Of a stretch of 64,000 bases of DNA, positions 43,519 through 51,973 are shown one piece after another. Position 1 is the first letter of the stretch; every line of letters begins with the position of its first letter. The notes beneath the pieces were generated by a model. That model made no database searches. It had not been told where the DNA came from and was given only the letters and a program-made list of their open reading frames with translations. Source of the stretch: Butyrivibrio sp. LB2008 (GTDB lineage: Bacteria; Bacillota; Clostridia; Lachnospirales; Lachnospiraceae); assembly GCF_000621565.1 (NCBI RefSeq), contig NZ_JHXZ01000020.1, forward strand, positions 26,340-90,339. Reading direction: 5' to 3'. Both the position numbers and the translations under genes were made by a program.

Positions 43519-44657
43519 GAAATACAATAGAGTATGTCCTCAAGGATGAAAAAGTGAGGGAAGGTTATCTTGATATTATTGGTCCATTTTCTGAGCAGGA
43601 AATAACCAGTGATGCAGTGTACAGGACATGGCTTGAAGAAAAGAAAATATGGGATAAGGACTTTGGCAGAATGTGCGCCCATAACGTAATCAGTTTTCAC
43701 AAGGACGAAGCCGTGACACCTGCTGAAGTTCTTGAAATAGGGAGAATCTTTGCGGAGAGGTTTTTTCCTGATCACCAAAGCGTTGTTGCTGTTCATCAGG
43801 ACAGGAACCATCTTCACTGCCATATAGTGACAAACACAGTTTCCTATATGGATGGCAGGAAGCTTCATCAGTCGAGTAAAGATCTTGAACAACAGAAAGT
43901 GTTTACCAATAATCTTTGCCGTGAGCGAGGTCTTCATGTTGCGGAGAAAGGGCGACATTTTGATGGCTCTTTGATAGAAGCTGGAGAAATCATTTCATGG
44001 AATAAGAATACTTACAAGCTTCTTTCCAATGACTCAAAAAGGAGTTTTCTTGCAGACTGCGGAATTGCCCTGATGGAAGTAATACCAAATTCAACCAGCA
44101 AAGAGGATTTCATTTCCGGCATGGCAGAAAAAGGATGGTCAGTAAAGTGGGAAGACAAACGTAAGCATATAGTATTTGAAAATGAAAACGGAGACAAAGT
44201 CCGTGACAGCAAAATTGAAAAGACCTTTGCGGGTCTTAAGGTAAATAAGGAGGATTTGACAATTGAATTTGAAAGACAGAATGAACTCAGGCTCAGAAAT
44301 ACAGATAATCCAGAGCTCGGAAACAACACAGATGAATCAGAATACTTCGAGCGATACTTCGCAGAAGTTGAATCAGCCATCGCGGGAATCTCTGGTGGAT
44401 GTGCAGGCGGAAGCAATTCGGAAGCAGGCATTGGAGATAGAGTCTCTGAAGAGTCAGGTACAGACACTCTCATCAGAAAAGTTGAAGCTGACATCAACGC
44501 TAGCAGAAACCAGCGAGGAGTTATCGTACACTCAGAAGCAGAATCTAGAGCTCGCGAAAGAGAACGACGACTTGAGGAACAGAGAAGGGCTCGCGAGCAG
44601 GAAAGAGCAGCAGAAATTAGTCGCAGATCTCGCAGACGCTCAGAGCCTTCTCGCTGA
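43467..44657 (+). CDS. MobA/VirD2-type relaxase
   Basis: The protein is 396 aa. The N-terminal relaxase domain carries the HxDxxHxH metal site: VHQDRNHLHCH, with H110, D112, H115, H117 and H119. The enzyme nicks oriT and stays on the 5' end to lead the strand through a conjugation pore. The C-terminal third is Glu/Arg-rich, low in complexity and shares its DNA with the overlapping downstream gene. The start follows AAGGAGG. No type IV secretion genes are present, so the element would need a helper. Confidence 0.92.
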   Translation: MAINKAVSKPPKSHGGMRNTIEYVLKDEKVREGYLDIIGPFSEQEITSDAVYRTWLEEKKIWDKDFGRMCAHNVISFHKDEAVTPAEVLEIGRIFAERFFPDHQSVVAVHQDRNHLHCHIVTNTVSYMDGRKLHQSSKDLEQQKVFTNNLCRERGLHVAEKGRHFDGSLIEAGEIISWNKNTYKLLSNDSKRSFLADCGIALMEVIPNSTSKEDFISGMAEKGWSVKWEDKRKHIVFENENGDKVRDSKIEKTFAGLKVNKEDLTIEFERQNELRLRNTDNPELGNNTDESEYFERYFAEVESAIAGISGGCAGGSNSEAGIGDRVSEESGTDTLIRKVEADINASRNQRGVIVHSEAESRARERERRLEEQRRAREQERAAEISRRSRRRSEPSR

Positions 44658-45372
44658 TACCAAAAAACTTGTCAACATGTCAAATGTTGATACTGTTAAA
44701 AAAGCTCAGGCAGCCCAGAAAGCTGCCGAGCTTAAGGCCAAGAAGGATATTGCGGATTACAGGGATGCTGCTGATTCCAAAGTAGCTGAGGCAATCAATG
44801 AAAAAGGTGCTGCAATTCGAACTGCTGATATCAGAGTTAAGATGGCAAAAAAGAAAGAAAAGATAGCCTGGGGATCCCTTGCTGCTACTCTCTTCTGCTG
44901 TCTTATCGCCTATCCGGCATTTCTAAATGACGTGCTGGATGCACTAACTCTACCCTTCGTATGGGCTTGGAATGGAATAAATGACTATGCTTACTGGTTG
45001 GAAATTCCATACTATTCCAGGTATATTGAGGGAATCGAACGGCGATATGCCTATTCCACCGGAATGGCTTGGCTACTCAGAATTACGAGCGTTTTCTTCT
45101 ACACTGCTTTAGCTATTGGTATCTGTTATGGGATTTGGAGCATTATCCAGTACTACAGAGCACGCTGGTGCAGCCTGTCTCTAAAGGTGCTGCTGATATC
45201 CACAGGTGCTGTCATAGTTTTTGGAGAAGGCATACACAGTATCATGAGCATCAGCCTTGTGGGATTGCTACTATTCATTCAGGTAGCATATCTTGTCGTA
45301 TTGACCTATCTGGATGGATACTTTGAAACCAGAAGCAAGGATCGTTACTGGAAGAAGATACAAAACCAGTAA
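44263..45372 (+). CDS. Coiled-coil membrane protein overlapping the relaxase (DUF6040-like)
   Basis: The protein is 369 aa from a TTG at 44263 that lies 8 bases after AAGGAGG. Residues about 45-190 form a long coiled coil rich in Leu, Glu, Lys and Gln. Three or four membrane helices occupy about 205-345. The first 395 bp overlap the relaxase reading frame on the same strand in another frame. I recall DUF6040 proteins beside relaxases in Clostridial elements, but have not verified the match. It may couple the relaxosome to the membrane. Confidence 0.75.
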   Translation: MNLKDRMNSGSEIQIIQSSETTQMNQNTSSDTSQKLNQPSRESLVDVQAEAIRKQALEIESLKSQVQTLSSEKLKLTSTLAETSEELSYTQKQNLELAKENDDLRNREGLASRKEQQKLVADLADAQSLLADTKKLVNMSNVDTVKKAQAAQKAAELKAKKDIADYRDAADSKVAEAINEKGAAIRTADIRVKMAKKKEKIAWGSLAATLFCCLIAYPAFLNDVLDALTLPFVWAWNGINDYAYWLEIPYYSRYIEGIERRYAYSTGMAWLLRITSVFFYTALAIGICYGIWSIIQYYRARWCSLSLKVLLISTGAVIVFGEGIHSIMSISLVGLLLFIQVAYLVVLTYLDGYFETRSKDRYWKKIQNQ

Positions 45373-45393
45373 AATATCATTTTGAGAGTGGTT

Positions 45394-45417
45394 TTTTGGG
45401 GTAGTACCACCCCAAAA
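45394..45417. terminator. Terminator between convergent genes
   Basis: TTTTGGGGT and ACCCCAAAA form a 9-bp stem with a short loop. It closes the mobilization operon. Confidence 0.7.
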
Positions 45418-45466
45418 CTACCCCTAAACAATTCTTTTAATAGCTTTAAAACCAGATGCAGTTGCG

Positions 45467-47119
45467 CTATCTTGTTTTATATTTAGCATATTTACCACCA
45501 CAAAATCTATATAGTTTATCATCTTTTACAAGTCTTTTAATCTCAGTGTATGCTTGTTCCGGTGTAATTTTTAGCAATTCTGCAACATCTTGCTTAGTGA
45601 TGATTCCATCTTGTGTCTTTGCAAGCTTCATTATCATTTCTGGATATGCAATTTTATCGATTCCAGTCTGTCTGACATATTGTATGCTTCTGTTATTTTC
45701 TTTATATACTTTTTCAGATAAAAGATAAGAGCGAGATTTTCCGTTACCAATCCCTTCTACAAGACCATCTTCTATTAGATTTTCTATGGCTCCTCTAAGC
45801 TTTCCTTCGCTAAAATGTGTTAAGGATGCTATTTGATCAATTGATAGTCTCTTTTCATTCTTTAATAATGATAAAATCATGAGAGACGAAATTGATAATG
45901 GCCTACCCAGTCTGTTTTGCTCATCTGTAATAAATTTGGTAAACCTGTCATCTGCCTTGGCTCTTTGTATAAAAAGTTTTACATTTGTGCTCGTGGTTTC
46001 GGAATAATCTGGCCAAGGTCTGCCATAAATAATGGATCCTTCAAAAATGCGGTCGATACCACGACCAGTTTTTTCTGCAAGACCTATTCTTTTTAAAGCA
46101 TCAGCTAATGCTGGATTCTTTCCGTGTGGTTCTACGGTCAAAAGGTTATCAAGGTTTACACCATCAATGAATCCCCCAGGATTACTTATAGTTAATCCTT
46201 CATCATCAATTAGAACTCTTACTGCTCCAAGCATTGTATAATCCCTGTGACAAAAGGCGTTGATTAGTCCTTCACGAAAGGCTGCTTTATCAAACTCTGG
46301 AACAGCAACCCTAAACAGTCCATATTCTATCTCTCGTTCTGGATTCCAAGCTTCAGAAAAAGTTTCAAACTTTTCAAATACCTCAAGGAGGGGAGCTGAT
46401 GTCTCAGAATTAACTCTGACCTTTGTGCCTTCAAGTACTTGAAATGATGATTTTACAGTAGGCATAAGCTCTTTGATTCTCTGCTCTTTTCCAAGAAGAA
46501 GCATTCCTGTTACTGTGGGGTAAAGCTTACCGTCAACTTCTGTTGTAATATGTAATGCCTTATCTAACTCATCATTAGTCAGACTTAACAGATTCTTTTC
46601 GCCTCCTGGCATGGTTTGTATTATATTTCTTAATCTAACTATCTGATTTGGGTCAAAATCAGAAATACTTGCGCCAGCAAGTGGACCAGCTGAAAAATCA
46701 AGTAATGCCAATTCGGATAGTCTTGTTACAACTTCATAAGAGAACATAGGAATGACTTCTGGTTCTCCGTTTGCCTTCAGACGTCGCTTCAGCATTTTAC
46801 CGGAACTGGTTGAAACTACCGTTCTGCTCATAGGGATTTCTATCTTAAGCACATCGTAGCCATCTTCAAAAATAATCTCAGCGCGAACAGATATGGAAGG
46901 AACGGTATTATTTGCTATAAGAGCTGTAACGCCGATTGAATCTTTATGTATCTTATTGACACCGGTGATTTCACCATTGTCTTCTACACCAAGATACAAA
47001 GTGCCTCCTTTTGTATTTGTCATGCCAACAATTTCATCTATCAAATCATTGTCTGGATATCTTTTTATATCGCTTTTAAATTCTATTGTTAAGTTCTCTT
47101 TATTGGGTATGGTGCGCAT
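45467..47119 (-). CDS. AlbA_2/Schlafen-type putative regulator with ATP-binding-like domain
   Basis: The protein is 550 aa. Residues 1-120 carry the AlbA_2 (divergent AAA_4) domain (ENLTIEFKSD, GGTLYLGVEDNGEI). Residues about 270-400 match the ATP-binding fold often found C-terminal to it (FREGLINAFCHRDY, ISNPGGF, NPALADALKRIGLAEKTGRGIDRI). A winged helix lies near the C terminus (about 410-470) and another at the end. Proteins of this type are common in mobile elements and often act as autoregulators. The ATG follows GGAGGAG and a strong inverted repeat lies right upstream. Confidence 0.85.
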   Translation of the reverse strand: MRTIPNKENLTIEFKSDIKRYPDNDLIDEIVGMTNTKGGTLYLGVEDNGEITGVNKIHKDSIGVTALIANNTVPSISVRAEIIFEDGYDVLKIEIPMSRTVVSTSSGKMLKRRLKANGEPEVIPMFSYEVVTRLSELALLDFSAGPLAGASISDFDPNQIVRLRNIIQTMPGGEKNLLSLTNDELDKALHITTEVDGKLYPTVTGMLLLGKEQRIKELMPTVKSSFQVLEGTKVRVNSETSAPLLEVFEKFETFSEAWNPEREIEYGLFRVAVPEFDKAAFREGLINAFCHRDYTMLGAVRVLIDDEGLTISNPGGFIDGVNLDNLLTVEPHGKNPALADALKRIGLAEKTGRGIDRIFEGSIIYGRPWPDYSETTSTNVKLFIQRAKADDRFTKFITDEQNRLGRPLSISSLMILSLLKNEKRLSIDQIASLTHFSEGKLRGAIENLIEDGLVEGIGNGKSRSYLLSEKVYKENNRSIQYVRQTGIDKIAYPEMIMKLAKTQDGIITKQDVAELLKITPEQAYTEIKRLVKDDKLYRFCGGKYAKYKTR

Positions 47120-47141
47120 TATCTCCTCCTTAATTCAAGTC

Positions 47142-47192
47142 TAATTCAATTTTAACTCGATGCAATCCGCTTGTCGAGTTAAAATTGAATTA
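47142..47192 (-). promoter_or_regulatory. Perfect 19-bp inverted repeat upstream of the AlbA_2 gene
   Basis: TAATTCAATTTTAACTCGA (47142-47160) and its exact complement (47174-47192) are 13 bp apart. Related pieces (TAATTCAAG at 47131, TCGAGTTA and CTCGAATTA at 47197-47212) flank them. This is 23 bp from the start codon. It may be an operator for autoregulation or a hairpin blocking expression. Confidence 0.7.
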
Positions 47193-47278
47193 AAATCGAG
47201 TTACCTCGAATTAACCCCATCAATTACTATTTCCTTAGAACGCAAAAACATTAGATACCTTATGTTACTTATCTTATC

Positions 47279-47323
47279 GAATATTTCGGGCTGTGAGCCC
47301 ACCAGATTCGCAATTGAGCACCA
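47279..47323. repeat. 45-bp repeat, left copy of an inverted pair
   Basis: Its reverse complement matches 51783-51827 at 39 of 45 positions. Shared blocks include TGGTGCTCAATTG, GGTGGGCTCAC and CCGAAATATTC. The pair encloses a 4.5-kb block of four genes. Confidence 0.8.
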
Positions 47324-47460
47324 CCTATTTTGATATAGTTGACTACTCTAATATTTCTATGATAAATGCCGATAATAAAGATAGCAATGGTTTGCGTGTC
47401 TTTTCAATGGAATGAAATCCAATGAAATGACGCGCATTTTTTTTGAAAGGGATAAATCTT

Positions 47461-48063
47461 ATGAATGTTGCATTTAATCCTGGGATTAACTATGGAACTA
47501 TGTATCGCCCTAACATTAACAAACCTATAAAAAAAATGGAAACACCTACCACTCTTCCACAAACCAACTATTATAAGAATCCTATCCCAAGTGTATTCCA
47601 CAGTAAGGAAGATTATGGCGTAGGAGAGACATATCTTAACTGCGCTCTTTCTGGAAGCGAGGGTGATCCTAATAATTTGCCCTGCAATTTTTATAAACCA
47701 GCTGATTATAATGAAGATGATCCTGTATATATAGCAAGGCTCTATCCATGGGATGGTTCAGAATCTATAGTAAAAGAGATTCATCTTAAGGACGTGGATT
47801 TGACACATGCCAATAAGATTGAGACTTTTGCATACGGAATATATCTAAAAGACAAAGGTGAGATTGCAAATCTTGATGATATTTTAATCGCTTATGACCA
47901 CGCACATTTTAATACTTCCGATAGTACCAATTCTCACCTTGATAAAATGGATGTTATAAGTGCTATACGAGAATTTATGGAAGCAGGACTTAACCAAGGG
48001 TATTTTAATCAGTATGTCGATTATTTATCACTATTTAATGGTATAGAAAGAAACCGCCATTAG
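47461..48063 (+). CDS. Hypothetical protein, 200 aa
   Basis: The start at 47461 follows GAAAGGGA; the frame extends 6 codons upstream from a TTG without support. The protein is soluble, with Asn/Pro/Tyr-rich residues 1-50. It then has an alpha/beta-looking body containing a DLTHANKIETFAYGIYLKDK segment and an acidic HAHFNTSD stretch. No signal peptide or membrane segment. I do not recognise a family. Confidence 0.55.
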   Translation: MNVAFNPGINYGTMYRPNINKPIKKMETPTTLPQTNYYKNPIPSVFHSKEDYGVGETYLNCALSGSEGDPNNLPCNFYKPADYNEDDPVYIARLYPWDGSESIVKEIHLKDVDLTHANKIETFAYGIYLKDKGEIANLDDILIAYDHAHFNTSDSTNSHLDKMDVISAIREFMEAGLNQGYFNQYVDYLSLFNGIERNRH

Positions 48064-48149
48064 TGTATATGTAATTATTTAAAAATCAAATATAACGCTC
48101 CATTTAGATTTACATAATCGTCATTATAAACGCAAATCTGAGCATTGCC

Positions 48150-48257
48150 CTAATTTTTAACAAGCTCAGCTCCGGTTTCAATCAGCTTATTTTCTTTTGC
48201 TCCACACCCTGTGGTAAATATTAGTAAAGTCAACGGAAGTATTATGCGTAATCTCAA
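48150..48257 (-). CDS. Very small putative lipoprotein (35 aa) or truncated lipoprotein signal
   Basis: A TTG start at 48257, with AAGGA about 12 bases upstream, opens a product made of a basic n-region, a hydrophobic stretch and the lipobox LIFTTGC. Only 17 residues follow before TAG. It may be a genuine micro-lipoprotein or the 5' stump of a longer gene. The rest of the 48064-48394 interval shows nothing else. Confidence 0.4.
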   Translation of the reverse strand: MRLRIILPLTLLIFTTGCGAKENKLIETGAELVKN

Positions 48258-48394
48258 TGTCTTTATTTATCCTTGGAAATTAATATATTTTTGAAAGGCT
48301 GTAGTTTTTCAATTGAATCCTAAATTATCAACACGTTTGGAAATACTATTGCACATACATATCGGCAATGTGAATCATTCGCGATTATTTTAGC

Positions 48395-48423
48395 TTGCTT
48401 TATATCGGAGTCCGATATATTAT
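48395..48423 (+). promoter_or_regulatory. PadR operon promoter with operator in the spacer
   Basis: TTGCTT (48395-48400) and TATTAT (48418-48423) are 17 bp apart. The spacer is filled by the dyad ATATCGG-AGT-CCGATAT (48402-48418). A third half-site, CCGATAT, follows at 48432-48438, 20 bp from the previous one. Autorepression by the PadR protein is the simplest reading. Confidence 0.7.
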
Positions 48424-48466
48424 ATAGATAACCGATATATGATTAATACAATTTAAGGAGGTTAAT

Positions 48467-48778
48467 ATGACGGCAGATAGTAGCACAATGTTGGTGCTAA
48501 AACTACTTTCGGAAAAAGATATGTATGGATATGAGATGATAGATACCTTGAGAAAAAGGTCTCATAATGTCTTTGAATTCAAGGCAGGGACTCTTTATCC
48601 TCTTCTTCATAGACTTGAGGAAAAAGGGATGCTCAAGTTTTATGAGCAGGAGTACCTTGGTAAGACAAGAAAATATTACAGCATTACAAAGGAAGGCAAG
48701 AAGCTTTTAAAGAGTATGACAGCGGAGTGGAATGAATATTCCGGCGCAATTGTAAGCGTACTAGCATATGGGGTGTAA
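48467..48778 (+). CDS. PadR-family transcriptional regulator
   Basis: The protein is 103 aa. It is a winged helix of the compact PadR type (MYGYEMIDTLRKRS, AGTLYPLLHRLEEKGML, KYYSITKEGKKLL) with a short C-terminal dimerisation helix. The ATG follows AAGGAGG. It ends 3 bp before the membrane-protein gene, forming an operon. PadR proteins are usually repressors that sense stress or antimicrobials. Confidence 0.92.
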   Translation: MTADSSTMLVLKLLSEKDMYGYEMIDTLRKRSHNVFEFKAGTLYPLLHRLEEKGMLKFYEQEYLGKTRKYYSITKEGKKLLKSMTAEWNEYSGAIVSVLAYGV

Positions 48779-48781
48779 CTT

Positions 48782-50170
48782 ATGGAAGAATATATAAAAA
48801 AGTTGTTGGAGCAGGTGAGGTTTCAGAAGGCTCACAAGGCTATCGAAGACGAAATCAGAGCACATATAGAGGATCAGATTGAAGATAATATGTCCGAAGG
48901 AATGGATAAAGAAACTGCGGAGAAAAGAGCTGTTGAAGATATGGGGAATCCTGTCGATGTCGGAATTGAACTTGATAAAGTTCACAGTCCGAAGATTGCT
49001 TGGAGCGTGGTAATCGCTGCATTGACCGTGGCTGTTTTTGGGATGATTCTACATGTATATTTGGCTAAAGAGTTTAATAGCTATCATGGTCTTTTTTTTG
49101 ATAAGCAGAATTATAAAGAAGTGGAGTGCAGATATATTTTAGGTTCTCTCCTCGGAATTTTTGCGATGTTTCTTATATATTTTATAGATTATGCAACAGT
49201 TTCAAAATACGCAAAAGTGTTAGGGACAGGAATGACACTGTTGTTTGTCAGCGGATATTTTCTGATAGAGAAGTTGGGGAACAACCATATTATATTATCT
49301 CATGGCTTAGATAATAAAGAACTTATAACACTTGGAGTTGTCTGGAAAAAGTCACTTCCTCTGATGCTTTTGTTTATTCTGTTATATCCTGGAATACTCT
49401 ATAAGTATAGGGAACAAAAAAGCAAAGCAATCTGCAAAGCTCTTTTGTGGATTCTTGTTCCTTGCGGCATATTATTTTTAGACCATGAATGGGTACAGGC
49501 AATCATATTGGAAATGTGTATGCTTGTAGAACTTACGATTTCCTTAAGGAAAGAATGGATAAGAGTACCTAAGATTTCAACGCTTGTGTTGATATGGCCA
49601 TTTTTTATATCGCTTCCATTATTTGTGATTAGTTTTGTTTATAAGTACAAACCTCTCACATTTTATTTGCAAAGTTTTAGAGGCAATGATATAAAAACTG
49701 CAGCGAGGATGTTTGGAAAATCAACTGTGGTTTATGATTTGATTAGTTATGTTGATGATGGTGTTGTAAACATACCAATTGGTTTATTGATACCAGTGTC
49801 CGGAATGAAAGGTTCTCGTATCCTGTCATATATTTCTTTGTCGTGGGGAATATTTGCGGGATTGGTGGTAGTAGGTATTATCGCCGGTATGATTGCACTT
49901 GGAGTTAAGGCAACTTCTAAGATTAAGAATCAGTTGGGAGTTGTTCTGGGAAGCGGCTGCATTACCTTTCTTATAATAAACACGATTATTGGAATGTTTA
50001 GCGGATTCGGAATGATAGAAGTTCCTTACTCTTTTCTTCCATTCGTGTCAGGTAATGGAATTGTGGTTTCGTATGTTTTTCTTGGGATAATACTCAGCAT
50101 TTACAAGTATAAAGACATATATGCAGAGCATGTGGATATAATGATTCGCGATAATGTAAAGGATACATGA
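48782..50170 (+). CDS. Membrane protein with permease-prefix-like head and FtsW/RodA-like body
   Basis: The protein is 462 aa. Residues 1-75 form the small helical domain typical of PadR-linked membrane proteins (KAIEDEIRAHIEDQIEDNM, AVEDMGNPVDVG). About ten membrane segments follow. The C-terminal part resembles FtsW/RodA (SFLPFVSGNGIVVSYVFLGIILSIYKY against the family's LPFVSYGG). The glycosyltransferase residues of true FtsW are not clearly preserved. It is translated right after PadR. A role in envelope maintenance under PadR control is inferred. Confidence 0.8.
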   Translation: MEEYIKKLLEQVRFQKAHKAIEDEIRAHIEDQIEDNMSEGMDKETAEKRAVEDMGNPVDVGIELDKVHSPKIAWSVVIAALTVAVFGMILHVYLAKEFNSYHGLFFDKQNYKEVECRYILGSLLGIFAMFLIYFIDYATVSKYAKVLGTGMTLLFVSGYFLIEKLGNNHIILSHGLDNKELITLGVVWKKSLPLMLLFILLYPGILYKYREQKSKAICKALLWILVPCGILFLDHEWVQAIILEMCMLVELTISLRKEWIRVPKISTLVLIWPFFISLPLFVISFVYKYKPLTFYLQSFRGNDIKTAARMFGKSTVVYDLISYVDDGVVNIPIGLLIPVSGMKGSRILSYISLSWGIFAGLVVVGIIAGMIALGVKATSKIKNQLGVVLGSGCITFLIINTIIGMFSGFGMIEVPYSFLPFVSGNGIVVSYVFLGIILSIYKYKDIYAEHVDIMIRDNVKDT

Positions 50171-50256
50171 AATTATTGCAGTTTAACTAACAGTCACAAG
50201 GATATGAGTTCTGTGGGATTACATGTTTGTCTTTTTGATAAGATAAAAATTCTTGA

Positions 50257-50280
50257 TTTTATCGTGTGCGCGCGATAAAA
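50257..50280. repeat. 8-bp inverted repeat upstream of the DUF4143 ATPase gene
   Basis: TTTTATCG and CGATAAAA are separated by TGTGCGCG, 43 bp before the ATG. It may be an operator or a hairpin closing the PadR operon. Confidence 0.45.
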
Positions 50281-50322
50281 CCAATATAGATCACCGTATC
50301 AATATGATAACTGGAGGCGGAC

Positions 50323-51594
50323 ATGAATCATAATATATTGAAACAGGTCATTTTTGATCAGATTGAGATAATTCAAAGTGCTGAAATCATAGAACGTGAC
50401 TATGACTTTGACAAGAATATCAATTATATTCTTGTCGGACTTAGACGAGCGGGAAAAACGACACTTTTATATAAAATAGCTAGAGAACTCGTTGAAGCAG
50501 GATGCGACTGGTCTCAGATAATTTATGTCAATTTCGAGGATGACAGACTTTTGGGGTTTTCAAAGGATGACTTTAATGACATCGTAGAGACTGCTTATGA
50601 GCTCACGGATGCCAATGAGATATACTATTTCTTTGATGAGATTCAGATCATTGATGGCTGGGAACATTTTGCCAGAAGAATGGCTGATCAGAAAAAGCAC
50701 GTATACATTACGGGAAGCAATGCTAAGATGCTTAGCTCTGAAATGGAAAAGGCTCTTGGAGGCAGATATTTGTCCAAAATGATCATGCCTTTTTCTCTTA
50801 GTGAGTCACTGGATTACAAGAAGATAGCTCATGATGAAAAGGCATTTCTGACAACTTCTAAAGCTGCCAAAATTCGCAGAGGATGCCAGGAATATATTTT
50901 GAGTGGTGGCTTTCCTGAAGCACAACTTTTATCCAACAAAAGAGAATATATTAAGAGTGCCTATGAGAAGGTTCTCCTTGGAGATATTATAGAGCGTGAA
51001 AAAGTGAATAATAAGATGGCCCTCAGGCTTATGATAAAGAAAATAGCTGAAACAGTAATGCATGAAATCTCTTTCAATACACTGGCAGGGAATGTAAAAG
51101 CAACAGGAATTAAGACATCAACAGATTCGATGATTGACTACGTTTCGTACGCTGAAAACGCATATCTCCTGTTCAGGAACAGGAATTATGTCTCGAAGTT
51201 TGCTGAAAAAGAGAGCACTCCAAGGTTTTATTTTTTTGATAATGGCATTTTGTCATTGTTCCTTGTAGATAAACCATCAGCGCTATTAGAGAATACAGTT
51301 GCGGTATATTTAAAGCGTAGGTTTGACGAAGAAGTGTATTACTTCAAATCCACGCAGATGGGAATAGATATTGATTTCTTTATTCCTGAAGAAGACTGCG
51401 CAATTCAGGTTGCCTACAGCTTAGAAACGGCAGAAGACAGAGAGACTAAAAGTCTTGTATCTTTTGCAGAGAAAACAAAGGGAATACGTCGCCTTATTAT
51501 AGTTACTAATGAGGAAGAACGTACGATTACAAAAGATGGACTTACTATAGCAGTGATACCTGTTTATAAGTTTATTATGGGAGCAGCATTCTGA
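50323..51594 (+). CDS. AAA_14/DUF4143-type ATPase
   Basis: The protein is 423 aa. Residues about 30-180 are the ATPase domain with Walker A (GLRRAGKTTLLYKIA) and a Walker B-like FFDEIQ. Residues about 200-400 match the DUF4143 region (EYILSGGFPEA, FYFFDNGILS, IDFFIPEEDCAIQVAYS), whose end has a degenerate nuclease-like fold. Such proteins are frequent in Clostridia and gut bacteria; their role is unknown. The ATG follows GGAGG. Confidence 0.88.
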   Translation: MNHNILKQVIFDQIEIIQSAEIIERDYDFDKNINYILVGLRRAGKTTLLYKIARELVEAGCDWSQIIYVNFEDDRLLGFSKDDFNDIVETAYELTDANEIYYFFDEIQIIDGWEHFARRMADQKKHVYITGSNAKMLSSEMEKALGGRYLSKMIMPFSLSESLDYKKIAHDEKAFLTTSKAAKIRRGCQEYILSGGFPEAQLLSNKREYIKSAYEKVLLGDIIEREKVNNKMALRLMIKKIAETVMHEISFNTLAGNVKATGIKTSTDSMIDYVSYAENAYLLFRNRNYVSKFAEKESTPRFYFFDNGILSLFLVDKPSALLENTVAVYLKRRFDEEVYYFKSTQMGIDIDFFIPEEDCAIQVAYSLETAEDRETKSLVSFAEKTKGIRRLIIVTNEEERTITKDGLTIAVIPVYKFIMGAAF

Positions 51595-51782
51595 TTGAAT
51601 ATTCTCTCAGAATATAATTTCCATCCTCGATGGTTCGCATTATTCACCATAATAATACGAACTAAAATCTTTCGAGTAACAGTGAAAGTTTTCAAATATT
51701 ACCTTCATCAGAAACCATTCACGAGGTTCTGAGGCGTGAATTGCATTCCTGAAAAACAAAGTAGTGTTATTGCGTGAACAGA

Positions 51783-51827
51783 TGGTGCTCAATTGAGAAT
51801 TGGGTGGGCTCACTATCCGAAATATTC
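51783..51827. repeat. 45-bp repeat, right copy of an inverted pair
   Basis: It matches the reverse complement of 47279-47323 at 39 of 45 positions. The surrounding 51595-51880 shows no gene. Confidence 0.8.
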
Positions 51828-51880
51828 AAACAGGATTTTAAAACAGAATGTCAAATGTAAGCCGAATAACAAAAGCTTAT

Positions 51881-51925
51881 TTTTGCTCCTTAACTACCAA
51901 AAAACAGAGTTAGGGAGCAAAAAAA
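51881..51925. terminator. Bidirectional terminator
   Basis: TTTTGCTCCTTAACT pairs with AGTTAGGGAGCAAAA (one mismatch), with A/T tails on both sides, between convergent genes. Confidence 0.8.
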
Positions 51926-51973
51926 GTTGAATATTCGCTAAATCCGTTTTACCACACATCCTTTTCGCTACAA

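Larger units (their letters stand above)
40070..45417. mobile_element. Plasmid-like mobilizable module at a tRNA-Pro scar
   Basis: The module joins an attachment-site-like tRNA remnant, a replication protein, a ParM/ParR-type segregation pair, a structured oriT-like region, MobC, a relaxase and a coiled-coil membrane protein, all on the plus strand. No integrase or secretion genes are present. It could be an integrated plasmid or the left part of a larger composite element whose right end lies beyond the window. Confidence 0.65.
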
